A DNA stretch of 64,000 nucleotides, from positions 27,608,533-27,672,532 of the forward strand of contig JAKZAP010000001.1 in assembly GCA_023053575.1 (NCBI GenBank). Reading direction: 5' to 3'. This stretch comes from Branchinecta lynchi. Its lineage: Eukaryota; Arthropoda; Branchiopoda; Anostraca; Branchinectidae. The notes under the pieces were generated by a model. That model did no database searches. It worked only from the letters and a program-made list of their open reading frames with translations, and was not told where the DNA came from. Position 1 is the stretch's first letter; each line of letters opens with the position of its first letter. Shown one piece after another: positions 20,930 to 30,912 of this stretch. Made by a program: the position numbers and the translations under genes.

Positions 20930-22906
20930 AGCTACAAGCTCATATGGCACTTGATACGAGTAGGGCATGGAAGAAACTGGATAAGAACGTCGCAAAATAT
21001 CTCGCCATCCAAAACTGCGGTTCGGAAATAGAAATAGGATATCTATTTTCAATTAAGTCTGAGCATTTGCGGCATTGACTCAGACCATCAAGGGCAAATG
21101 ATTTACCTTCCAAGTTTCAACCCAATAGATCGACTCGTTTGATCCCTAGACGTGCTCCACGATTTCCAGTACTCCCCTCTAGCTCTCCCCCTACCACGGC
21201 CGAATCTGGTTCGGACCGCTAAATGGATCATCTGAAGCATTTTCTTTTAACACCTATCAAGTTTCACTCAAATCCGAGCGTTTTTCGGAACTTCCGGTAA
21301 CTCCCCCTCCTCCCCCGCCGTGGTCGGATCCGGTTCGAACCCTAAAATATGTCATTTAGGGCATGTGATTTCTCTACGTTCCAAGTTTCATTCAAATCGC
21401 TCCACTTGTTTTACCCCTATGCGAACCACATTTCCGGGGCTCCCCATCCAACTCCCTCTACTGTGGATGAATGCGACTCGGAGACATAAATGTCGCATCT
21501 CTGACATCTTCTAGGCCCCGTCCATCAAATTTGACTGGAATCGGAGCATAGCCTATCTAAAAGTTTCCAATTCCCGCTTCACACCCCCCCCCCCCCTCCA
21601 CACACAACACACTCCCCTATCTAAGCCGGATCCAATCCAGACGCCAAATTGCAAATTCAGGCCGCATAAACTCGGTACTGTCCAACTTGAATCCTATTCT
21701 GTCCATCCGTTTGTTTTTTGTGCAGGTCAAAAATCCCCCCCCCCCCCACACACAAATCTCCCAACTGTGGCCGTATGGAGTTGGTACGCATGTTTTGCTT
21801 GTCTAGGTCATCAGTTCTTGTCACCCATAAAGTTCCACTCGAATCGGACCCCCCGTTTGCAACTTACAGAAGCAAGTGATACCGGGATCCCCCTTCCCTC
21901 AACTCCCCAAAGAAGGTCAGATCCAGGAACACAAGTCGTTCTGTCACTAATACGCCTGTAAAGTTTCACCGCGTCCTTTGAATATCTGAAACTATCCTAA
22001 CTGGCCATCACCGAAATTCCGGGAAACGCCCTCCAAGTCCCCCCCCCCCCCGCAGAGCCCCGATACGATTTGGTTCTGTCAATTATGTATCTAGGACTAA
22101 TGCTTGTTCTTCCCAACAAATTCCCTTCACTCTACGCGTTTCATTGGAATTTCCCGTGCCCCCCTTCAATACCCCCCCCACAAGTACCGGATCCGACCGG
22201 GATTTGACACGGACTATCTGAGACGATAGCTCTTTTCACTTGCCAAGTTTCGTTCAGTTCGGATCACCTGTTAAATAATTATTGTCGCCACTAGATTACG
22301 GGCTCCCCCCCCCCCCCCAAACTCCCCCCATGATGGTTGGATCGGGGAAACGACTATTCTCAAGTCAGTCTGTTTGGGTCCCTGATACGCCTTCCAAGTT
22401 TCATCGTCCTAGGACATCAGGAACTACCGAAGTTGCAGGATCACCAGAAATCCCCCCCCCCCCCAACTCTCCCAACAGTGCCCGAACCTGGTGAGGCTAT
22501 GTCACCGATGTATTTCAACCAAGTTTCATCCCGATCCCTCCACTGTAGCGTTTCCCAAGATTTCTGGCCCCCTCCCCAGCTCACCAGATCCGGTACGGAT
22601 CTGAAGCAGGTAGTCTGAGACACAGTGTTTTTCAAAAAAACAAGTTTCATGAAAACCCGACCACCCTTTCAAAGGTTATCAGTCTCTCAAGACAAGATTC
22701 CTGCGATCCCTCCACTCCCCCCGCGATGCTCGGATCGGGGAAGTGACTGTTTCCAACTTAATCTTTCGCCAAGTTTCATCATCGTAGCTTATGTGGAAGT
22801 GCCCCAACTATCGAAATTCGGACCGACCGACCGACAGACCAGACCGACGGACGGATAGAAATTGCGATCGTTATCTGGCACTTGGCCGAAGGGCAAGAGC
22901 CATATA
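20930..22906 (+). mobile_element. Family A element, diverged units
   Basis: Begins ACAAGAGCTACAAGCTCATA, TGGCACTTGATACGAGTAGG and ends with (GACC)n, GATAGAAATTGCGATCG and the terminal stem-loop TGGCACTTG / CAAGAGCCATATA (about 22878-22906). The body holds about a dozen units of roughly 140 bp with AAGTTTCATYC, CCCCC runs and GATCCGG. Unlike 1421-3390 its units are strongly diverged. Long C runs (for example 21586-21597, 22308-22317) make base counts uncertain. Confidence 0.7.
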
Positions 22907-23004
22907 AAGACAGAAAAGTTGGCCTGCATCTTAAATATCGCAGAAGATCGGTGTCGCTGAATTTTCTTTTTCAAGTCATTCTTACGGCACATGCAGCCTT
23001 CGGC
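22907..23004. other. Short spacer between two family A copies
   Basis: About 100 bp separating copies in opposite orientation whose hairpin ends face each other (3' end to 3' end). Confidence 0.5.
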
Positions 23005-23810
23005 TCAAGTGCCATATACCGATCGCTTTTCCGTCGGTCGTTCAGCCGATCAGTCCTGTGATTGCGAGTTAGGGTACTTCCAGATGAGCAGAGCAAATAA
23101 CACTAGGGAGCACCGCCAAGACTTGAACAAAGTGACACACACTTGAATGGCAGCGATATTAGCATCCACTAACGATAGAGAACGGCCCTACTAAAACTCA
23201 ATCATTCGTGCACCAGAGCTGGCTCCGATAAATCCATATTCTGAACACAGAAAAAAAAGATACCCCCCCCCCCCCCCCCTGTTTCTCGATGTCTGCAGAC
23301 CGCATATTAGCTGTAGCCTACTACTAATTTTCTAAGCCCGCACGTTTGTCTCGCTTTGAGTGTCCCAAGCTTGGTGGGTGGCGCTACGAGTAAGGACCGT
23401 TTCTGATGAATGGAAAGCATATAATAGGTCTTAGTGCTACTCCCTAGTGCTATTTTGCTCTGCAGATTAGCTAGGACGATGAAACTTGGTAGGCATATCA
23501 GGGACCCGAACAGATTGATTTCGAAAAATTCAGTTCCACGATCCGACAATCGTGGTGGGAAGGGCAATCCGGAATCTTACCGCATGCATGACTTTCGAAC
23601 GGGCGATCGGATCTGAGGGAACATTGAAACACGTGTCTCACACTTCCCATTTCTAAGTGCGGACTGGATACGATTGCTTGCGGGGGGGATTGCAGGGAGG
23701 GCACCATAAGTAGCGTGACACGCTTAGAGTGGAGGAACTGAGACGAAATCCTAGATACATCATTTACAGAACCGGAGCGGAACCAGGCACTGTGGGGGTG
23801 GGGGTCAATT
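23005..23810 (-). mobile_element. Family A element, interrupted by a MITE
   Basis: On the minus strand the 3' end CAAGTGCCATATACC and GATCGCTTTTCCGTCGGTCG appear first, then the usual units (CTAGGACGATGAAACTTGG, GGACCCGAACAGATTGATTT, GGGCGATCGGATC). The series is broken by 23089-23463 and continues exactly where it stopped. It is truncated at about 23810 by a family C piece. Confidence 0.75.
23089..23463. mobile_element. 375-bp hAT-like MITE with target duplication
   Basis: Left end CAGAGCAAATAACACTAGGG and right end, complemented, CAGAGCAAAATAGCACTAGG are inverted repeats. Flanking CAGATGAG (23081-23088) and CAGATTAG (23464-23471) are a 7-of-8 duplication. The uninterrupted site is visible in the family A copy near 51110 (TTGCAGATGTGCTAGGACGA), confirming insertion. 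No transposase. Confidence 0.85.
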
Positions 23811-23950
23811 TTTTTACCCTTCTTGGAAGGGTCCTCGTCAGGCTGTTGCTGAACTGGATTGCAGGTTCACTTCTTCCAATCCAGCAGGGGCCTAACGAGG
23901 GCCCTTGCCAAAAAGGGCGTAAATATCGCTGCCAAAGCAAAGTAGGTGAC
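23811..23950. repeat. Decayed family C fold-back
   Basis: TTACCCTTCTTGGAAGGGTC and CTCGTCAGGCTG on the left, GGGCCTAACGAGGGCCCTTG and CCAAAAAGGGCGTAAATATC on the right. The CTGANGA and GAAA cores are both mutated here (CTAACGA, GTAAA). Confidence 0.7.
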
Positions 23951-24385
23951 TGATTGTCTGGATCAAGAAGTCCAATAAGTATTAAAATTTTGAAGGACCT
24001 GTCTGACCAATAATACTAACGGCAACCTACTTCCATACTCACTCCATACATTTCTAAACCCGGAGACCCCAATTTCCTACGGTACATTCTAATCCCTCCT
24101 TTCTCACTTGCCGTGTTGTGTTACCTTTGATGTGTATCTCGTGTCGACGGTTGTCTGCGGGAAATTTTTCCATCTGTAAAACCGGTTATGTAAATGGTTT
24201 CCTTGTTTTCGCTTTAAGTCAACGGGTCTCGGAAAAGGCTTAAAACAGCCAAAAGCGTGGGTTATTTGTTGAAAGCATAGACTAGTTTTAAAGTACTCAA
24301 ATATTTTAAAATACTGCAAGTTGAAGAGCAAAGAGTGCGAGGGGGCCTTTAAGATCCCATCGTAACCTTTGCTCTTGTTTTCTGT
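23951..24385 (+). mobile_element. Family B 3' end split by a family S repeat
   Basis: GATTGTCTGGATCAAGAAGT at 23953 and AGATCCCATCGTAACCTTTG, CTCTTGTTTT at 24352-24381 are the two halves of a family B 3' end. Between them, about 24000-24351, lies family S on the minus strand. The family B remnant ends only about 30 bp before opsin exon 24413. Confidence 0.65.
24000..24351 (-). repeat. Family S repeat, copy 1
   Basis: Complementary to 63690-64000: shared blocks CACGGCAAGTGAG, GACCCGCTGACTT/AAGTCAACGGGTC, CAACAAATAACCCACG, TTTTAAAATATTTGA and CCCTCGCAC. No consistent open frame. The second copy runs off the window end. Confidence 0.7.
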
Positions 24386-24412
24386 GACGCAATTAAAAAT
24401 AAAACTTTTTAG

Positions 24413-24558
24413 GTTGCGAAGTATACGGAGCCGGAGTGGGTTTCTTCGGTTTGAACTCAATGGTTACCTTAGCGGCCATTGCTTGGGAACGATACATAGT
24501 CATATCAGCACAACCTCTAAACGGGAAGATGAGAATGACACGAAGTCGTGCCCAGAAG
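24413..24558 (+). CDS. Opsin exon encoding TM3 and ERY motif
   Basis: Second recognised opsin exon. After completing the split glycine codon it reads CEVYGAGVGFFGLNSMVTLA, then AIAWERYIVISAQPLNGKMR and MTRSRAQK. The Cys at 24415-24417 is the conserved disulfide cysteine (bovine rhodopsin 110). Tyr at 24424-24426 falls on position 113, as in rhabdomeric opsins, instead of the vertebrate Glu counterion. ERY (24487-24495) is the G-protein-coupling E/DRY motif. Acceptor is AAACTTTTTAG ending 24412; donor GTAAGC begins 24559, phase 0. A different frame through this DNA is open but has no opsin features. Spacing from Cys to ERY equals that of bovine rhodopsin exactly, so no residues are missing. 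Confidence 0.93.
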
Positions 24559-25149
24559 GTAAGCCTTCTGTCCTGTCTTATTTTGCCAATTCGACAATTC
24601 ACGAGGTAAGCGATTATTCCGGTTCAGCAGTTCCAAGCGGAATAGTATCTTAAAGCCCTCTATTAGTTGTGTTTTTGTTCGACTTTGCCTTCCCTTTTCG
24701 GCTTTAGCTTTTAGCATTTTCCAGGCCTTTTTGAACTTTGCAAGTCGCCTTTTCTACTAAGGACTTTTCTCTGTTCTTAGATGAAAACGTAATTCTGACA
24801 AATGCCATTTTACTTGTATTTTATTTGTATTACAAACTGTACATCTTAAATATCCAGGATAGCCTTCAAATACTGCTAATCATTTTGACTCAATCTTTTG
24901 TTGGATTTTGGGGTAAACTGATAAGAATCGCGAAGCAAAAGCCAAAAGGAGAGCGTAACTTCGTCACCTACCAAGTTTGCCTTTTTACAAAAAGCCGAGG
25001 GAAAAGGCGAAGGTCCGCGTTTACCTTTTTGACAAAAACGGCAAATTATCAAACAGTGCTTAGGACCATTTTACGAAATCTCAAAAAAAGTAAAAAGCCG
25101 TCGAAAAGGCGAGTGAAAAGTGGAACAAAAACGCAACTATTGTCTCATT
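24559..25149. other. Opsin intron, first part of 24559-30912
   Basis: AT-rich, unassigned. The 24738-25166 open frame has low-complexity lysine-rich sequence and merges into the LINE remnant that follows; it may be decayed LINE. Confidence 0.5.
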
Positions 25150-25450
25150 CTGAACACTTATGGTAGATATGAATGAATATATTTTCCATTTAATGGGTAA
25201 GTGTCAGGAGTTAAAAGAACTGAGGAAGGAAATATTTGGTGAAATGATTTGGGGGGAGGACAGGTTTAAATTTTTTTTGAAAAGTAGTAGTTTTGGATAT
25301 ATTAGAAATTTGGGAAGATTCCTAAAGGTAGCCGTGATTCACAGTGGAAGTTTTTTGTAAATAGTGGTTGAGGTTATGGTTTCGTTTTGGTGTTGTTTTG
25401 TTTCCATGGCCCTTTGTGCTTTTACGGAAATAAATCTTATCTTATCTTAT
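25150..25450 (+). mobile_element. LINE 3' end with (TCTTA)n tail
   Basis: Frame 25160-25360 has CQELKELRKEIFG then NLGRFLKVA, the extreme C-terminus of a LINE ORF2 downstream of the zinc-knuckle region; the same block appears at 56190-56330 and 56755-56790. The 3' end reads TTTCCATGGCCCTTTGTGC, GGAAATAAATCTTATC and (TTATC)n. Confidence 0.7.
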
Positions 25451-25699
25451 AGTAAAATAGATAAAAAAGTTGATGAGTAGAAAATCTTCAATCTTCTCGC
25501 AATGGAAGTATTGCAGTGTCTTTGGAGTGGAAAATGAAAGCTATTCTGTTCTGCTCATCATCGTAATAAATTCATATTTTACTATCATCGGACAAACTAG
25601 TCCGACCTGAGCGCTGAACTGGAACTGGGACAATTCATTAGTCAGTATCTTGGGAAATTGTACGGTGATAAATTGCGTGGCTATCTACTGTTTCAGATA
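25451..25699. other. Unassigned intron spacer
   Basis: Nothing recognised. Confidence 0.4.
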
Positions 25700-26453
25700 T
25701 ACCTGTATAAGTCATATCTATTTTGACGATACTGACCTAATTTTCCTACTTTACTTCTGCCAAATTTCCGGTTTCGCCCGAATTCTGAGCGAACTGCTAG
25801 CCCAGCAAAAAAAAGAAAATTCAGAAACGAATCCAGCGGATCTCCCTATAAAGAACACCTAATCAACTTTAAATAAGACTTGACTTGAAAAAAAATTCCG
25901 GTTACAACCGGATTCCAGACTAATTATATGTTCCGGAAAAAAATGATTGTCATATACAAACTCAGTGTCTCTTCTTACCCCTAAATCTGTCACCTCATCA
26001 ACTTCAGATAAAACTTTCACTTTTAACAAACATTCCAGTTTTGGTCGGTTTCCTGGCATGTCTTCTTACCCTGAAATCGAACATTTAATCAACTTCAAAT
26101 GAAACTTTTACTTTTAACCAACTTCCCGGTTTTTGCCCCGGACGAACTACTTGTCCGACAAGAAAATGGTTTTCACCGTCGTGCTCAGCATATCTTCTTA
26201 CCCCATAATGAACTATCACATTAGCTGTTTAAAAATATTTTGTTTGTCCCTTGATTTGAACCCCCTCCCCCACCCTCAAATATAGAGCTACAGAGCCCAT
26301 CTTCGAACTTGACCAGTACTTTCACCCAAAGAATCCTCCCACCAAGTTTCCTCAAAATATCAAATCCCCTCGAGAGTTATCGTTCGGACAGACGGACAGA
26401 CGGACAAGTTTTGCGATGTCATAGGTATCCCTCCACTTACGTTTTGGGATCCC
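25700..26453 (-). mobile_element. Family B element, 5' part
   Basis: On the minus strand GGGATCCCAAAACGTAAGTG (complement of 26434-26453) opens the element, followed by (GTCCGTCT)n, the GGGGGAGGGGGTTCAAATCA block and three family units with CCGG-rich motifs. The distal end is missing beyond about 25700. The stretch 26300-26330 (GACCAGTACTTTCACCC) shows the empty target of the 5235-6931 insertion. Confidence 0.75.
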
Positions 26454-26555
26454 AAAAAGTAGTGTGAGCGTGATCGCAGTCCATACCCATTTTAAATCGA
26501 ACTTGGTTTAACCCGACATCAAGGTTTTCAAACATATTTTTGTTTATTGGCCGAA

Positions 26556-26598
26556 GTTCTTATCGGCCAATAACCCTTGGTTATTGGCCGATAAGAAC
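26556..26598. repeat. Perfect 20-bp hairpin
   Basis: GTTCTTATCGGCCAATAACC (26556-26575), loop CTT, exact complement 26579-26598. Just upstream TTATTGGCCGAAG (26545) is a third, partial copy of the arm. Confidence 0.85.
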
Positions 26599-27026
26599 CA
26601 CAAGATTTTTAATCATTCTTTCCATCTTTTAGAATATTGGAAATCAAACCAATTTTAAAAGATGAAGGAACATGGCTTACCGATAAAATTACATTTTTGC
26701 CGTAATATGATCAGTTTCTCTTTGATAATCAAGCTTCAACGACTCATCGCTAAGAACTCGAGAGAACTTGAGCTTTTGCTGTTTTATTATTCTTTGAAAT
26801 CTCGGGTACTGGAATGCGTAATTAAACAGAAAACAAGATAGGAATATGATCACTTACAGGGAAATCATATACTACGAGGACGATTGTTGGGAAATCGTGG
26901 TTATTTGAAACGTGGTCAAGATTACTCGTGCTTCCCGACAAATGAGTGTACGTGAAATCTTGGGATTTAGGTACAATAACTTAAATCGTGGGAAACAAGA
27001 ATTAAAATGAGTACTACGTTCGTCAT

Positions 27027-27512
27027 GGTTGAAAGAAATAGAAAACCGAGATTTTCGGAGTTTTTTCTTGATCAGCTAGTTATCAAGTTGATATGCGAGG
27101 GATAAATATAATTTCGGATATTTCGGCTGCACTTCCGGCAAACCGTCCTCAGCGAAAAAACAAACAAAACTAAATCATAATTTCCAAGTTCTGTGAAAGT
27201 ATTTGACAGTGATGGGAAACAAGGATTGTGTGAATGCTGGGTGAAAGCTTATGCGCTTTCCCAGGGAATAATTGTAAAATTAGTTGGTAAATTGTAAATA
27301 GACAAAGAACTCAGAATTGTAAAAATAATCCCAGATGTGTACATATACACATGTTAGATCTTATGATTTAGTGTTGTTTTTTCGCTGAGGGCAATTTGCC
27401 GGAAGTTCAACCGAAATATCCGAAGTTATATTTATCCCTCGCACATCATCTTAGAGGAATAACTAGCTGACCAAGAAAAAGAACCAAAATCAAGGTTTTC
27501 TATTTCTTTCGT
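27027..27512. repeat. Large fold-back repeat related to family C
   Basis: Left arm about 27027-27165 and right arm about 27376-27512 are complementary with several mismatches (GAAAGAAATAGAAAACCGAG outside; AGGGATAAATATAATTTCGG; CCGGCAAACCGTCCTCAGCG inside). A 210-bp AT-rich spacer separates them. The complement of the left arm contains CTGAGGA ... CGAAATATCC, the same core pattern as family C with a different intervening sequence. Confidence 0.75.
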
Positions 27513-29536
27513 AATAATGGTCGGCTTGGCTTCAAACCTTATATTCATCATGATCTAATGGGTTACAGTTTATATCGCCCAGATAAAAGGAAATGAGTTG
27601 ATCAAGTCTGAAACAGCATACAGTAAAATCTTCAAGCGACATATCATCTTTATAATTTGTGGGTAAACTAAAAGTTGATTAAAACACAATTGTGAAAATT
27701 TACAGCAAGGTAACAAGAATCAGAAAATAAAACTGACGTTTAGGGATAAAAGTGGAAATACCACCCGATGGACAATCACCGCGGGTTGGTCTCGGGACCG
27801 AAAGAATATCATGAGAATTACTTATAGAACTTAACAGTGGGAGTGAATGGTGGAGCAGGTGATATTCCTGCAAACAAAGTCTGGACTGATTATCCCAAGC
27901 AAACTGGCTAAGGATGGGGATTTTCTAGAATTCCATTCGACTTGAAAAGAATGACATTCACAGAAGTAGCCATAATATTATTTTAGGTTTTTACGCAAGA
28001 CCGGGCAAGAAAAGCTGAATGAAAGTTGGCAAATCGACTGGCAATGGGCACAGGCAACCGGGTTAGAACAAGGGCTCTCCCTGGAATTTGAGCGAGGCCC
28101 GACACAGCGGGCACAGACCGGAACGGGAGCCATACCTTGTTTTTCCACATGATCAAAACCCTGAGATTTAAAGCAACGCATTGGCTTTCTATCCTTATTC
28201 ACATGAAACAGTTCATACCCAATCTTTAGACCATGAACAATAGAATAGAATAGGAAGGCTTTGACTTGAAACAAGCTTTGATTGTCGGAGACTTTTCGAA
28301 AGGAGCTAAACGAGCTATAGCTCTGCCTCAGTTAATTTATCGACGATTCCTCGTCTCTTCCAATACAAGGTTCTTGTAACTGATTTTGCCGTCTATTCTT
28401 CTCAGATTCATTTTGTTGGAAAGAAAGAAAAGAAAAGAAGAGAGTAATTTGTGGGACACACTGTAAAAGGAGAGGAGGGCAGGGGGAGGGGGGGGGGGGG
28501 TCTTAGAAGCTGCAACAGGACTTTTTTCTTCATTTAGTCTATTCGAGAATACCGAAACGCAGGGATAATCCACTTCCTCATCTGAGCGTTGGTGGTTGAT
28601 TCTGAAGTAGAAAACTTGAATTCGTCTGTTAAGTTCCTTGGAAACTTCGGTAAGTGACTAAAGAAGTAAGCGTGAGCTGATGACTGTATTTAGGTTTGAC
28701 CATCCGACACAGTCATTTTTCAAAAAGATATCGCAGTCGCCAACGCAATAGGTATATAGCTACCAAGGATACAAATGCACACTTGCATACGCATACATTT
28801 AAAGCACAATGGACACTTCTAATGCTTTATTTTGTATTAAATACTTCACAAATAACCATTTCCGACTTCCTTTAGAAGGCGCTACGAAAATCAGCCGTTT
28901 TCTTGTTATCCCTTGTCTTTACCTCTCTGGCATTTCGGCGATCCAAATCTTAGGAGCTGGGATATCGTGGCAGGATATTCAAAAACTCCCAGCAATGCTT
29001 GATAGAAAAGGATATATTTGAGATGTCACCAAAGTCAAGCCACAGGTGCAGTTTACCTGATTGTTCTAGTGTTTCATCAGAAGTTCCATGTTTTAAAGTG
29101 CCTATTCAAAGTTTTCTTTGTGGAATAGTGTTGTGAAGCTTGATTAACTTGCTTTAAAAAATGTACCAGAATATGCAATAAGTTTATAAAAAATAACATA
29201 GCTAAAATCATTCAAAAACAAATAGCCTATTCAAATTTGAATTATACAAGCTGATTTATGCATAAAATAAAGATCTGCTAAGTGTTATCAGAAATATCAC
29301 TTTTATCTTTGTCCAAGCTAGTAAATTGAGCATGTACTGGCCCAAAAATTATGCTTTGAAATATCACAGAGACGAAACTATTGAAAAAGCTGCTGAGCTA
29401 TGGGGTAAGCATTGTTCCTAGGTTGTAACAGAGTGATATTCGGGTAGTTTGATGTGCTCATTGAACTTTAAGCTGGAAGTAAGGTGGCAGAAGGTAGCGA
29501 AAGGAGGGGCTCTGCAACTAGTTCAATCCAAAGTTT
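27513..29536. other. Opsin intron, unassigned
   Basis: About 2 kb with no recognised gene or repeat. A G-run at 28487-28500 and a purine-rich stretch at 28420-28500 stand out. Open frames at 27978-28274 and 28337-28573 (minus) match nothing I know. Confidence 0.5.
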
Positions 29537-30515
29537 AATTCAATTCAATTCAATTCGTTTAATAATAAAAAAAAAACATCATTATACTTCCAGCCTCACC
29601 ATAAGGCTCCCGCCTGGCAGTGGGTGGGGCTCACTTTTAATTCATAGCTTATTCATAGAATCAAATCAGACAGAGCAGAAGGAAAGCAAAAAGGAAAAGA
29701 AAACAAACTAAAGGAGAAAAAGAAGAAGGAAAAACTAACAAGAAAAAATCCACAGGTGTGCGAATGATCTTCCATCGAAAAAGGGATCAGAAAAAAAAAA
29801 CAAAAAAATAAATAAATTTTATGTCTTTGCCAAGAAAAAGGACTTCGCCCGTGACTTGAAAGCAGGTAAGCTCGGCGCAACCCTTATCTCTTCAGGTAGT
29901 GAATTCCACACCCCCGGTGCAAAGTGTTTAATAATAAAAGAAGCTCTCGTTGTTTTTCGGTGGGCACTCGCTAACTGTCGGGCATTTCGAGTAAGATACT
30001 CGTGGAACTCCTGATTCTGCGAAAATAAATTCTGAAAAGATGAATTTAACTGATTATTAAAATACTTGTAAGTGAATACTGCAACTTGGTAGTCTCTTAT
30101 TGTAGAGACATCCATTATTTTATTAGATTTTAAAAGTTCAATATGGCTAAGATCCTTCGGGAGGTCATGCGACATGATTGTACGGATAGCACGGTTTTGC
30201 AGTTTTTGAACTTTCTTGTAGCAAGAAACAAAATTGCTGGCCCATACTGAGCAACCATAAATCAAATAAGAATGAAAAATAGCAAAATATATCAGTCTTA
30301 GAATTTTAGATGATGCAGTGTTTTTGACTCTCCTTATTACTCCAAGTGACCGGGAAAGTTTAGACGATAAGACATCAGCATGCCCTTTCCACGACAAATT
30401 CTCATCTAGTAGAAATCCAAGGTATTTAGTCGATTGCACTCTCTTAATCGCTGAAATGCCCGTCGAGATCTGGCCGGGGCTTGGTTGGGAAGAAGTTCTT
30501 GAGAATATCATGTAG
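29537..30515 (-). mobile_element. LINE 3' portion inside the opsin intron
   Basis: Minus-strand insertion with reverse transcriptase C-terminal region (30511-29819), a 3' UTR, and a terminal (AATTG)n tail seen on the + strand as TTCAATTCAATTCAATTCG at 29538-29556. It is antisense to the opsin gene and truncated at its 5' end, so it cannot transpose by itself. Confidence 0.85.
29819..30511 (-). pseudogene. LINE reverse transcriptase C-terminal fragment, open frame
   Basis: 230 residues without a stop. Landmarks: KYLGFLLDENLSWKGHADVL (post-catalytic block), LSRSLGVIRRV, YGCSVWASN and VQKLQNRAIR (the helical region common in CR1/jockey-like LINEs), IRDYQVAVFTYKYFN, VWNSLPEEIR and a C-terminal FKSRAKSFFLAK. 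The polymerase core with the FADD motif is absent, being removed by 5' truncation. The preserved frame suggests a fairly recent insertion compared with 3712-4578, which shows frameshifts. The clade cannot be set without alignment. Confidence 0.85.
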
Positions 30516-30912
30516 CGATAACAGAAAACAAAGGTTTAACAGAGACAACTAATTTTGAGTGCACGTTTCTGTACACCATCTGTCTGATTGGGGCCAATCA
30601 ATTGATGTGCCAGTGGGAATTGGGAACTCCCAGAGATGTTTTATTACTTCATTTGTTATTCTGTACCATTGAGTCCTTGGTGGCTAAACGCGGATTGTAA
30701 CTTTGCTAATGCAAGGCTCGGACGTCAAAATTTGTCAAGGAAGAAGGACAATAACTCTTGAAAAATAAATAAATAAGAACGTGCCGTTCGCCGTCGTCTG
30801 TGAACAACATCCTTTTTTTTTGCGCGCGTTCTCCCTGAATTTAGTCCAACTTCAAGCTTTTGACTGCCCAAAAATCAAGTAGTTGCTTAAAAAAAGTAAT
30901 TTTTTTTTCTAG
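30516..30912. other. End of opsin intron
   Basis: Unassigned, ends in a T-rich acceptor (TTTTTTTTCTAG, 30901-30912). Confidence 0.6.

Noticed and set aside
22282..22618. Proline-rich frames in family A
   Set aside because: Translation of C-runs and CT-rich units; frames change between copies.
24369..24653. 94-codon open frame over the TM3 exon
   Set aside because: Wrong frame; the opsin frame has the disulfide Cys, ERY and matching splice phases.
29819..30511. Active retrotransposon gene
   Set aside because: Open, but the endonuclease and polymerase catalytic part are missing through 5' truncation.
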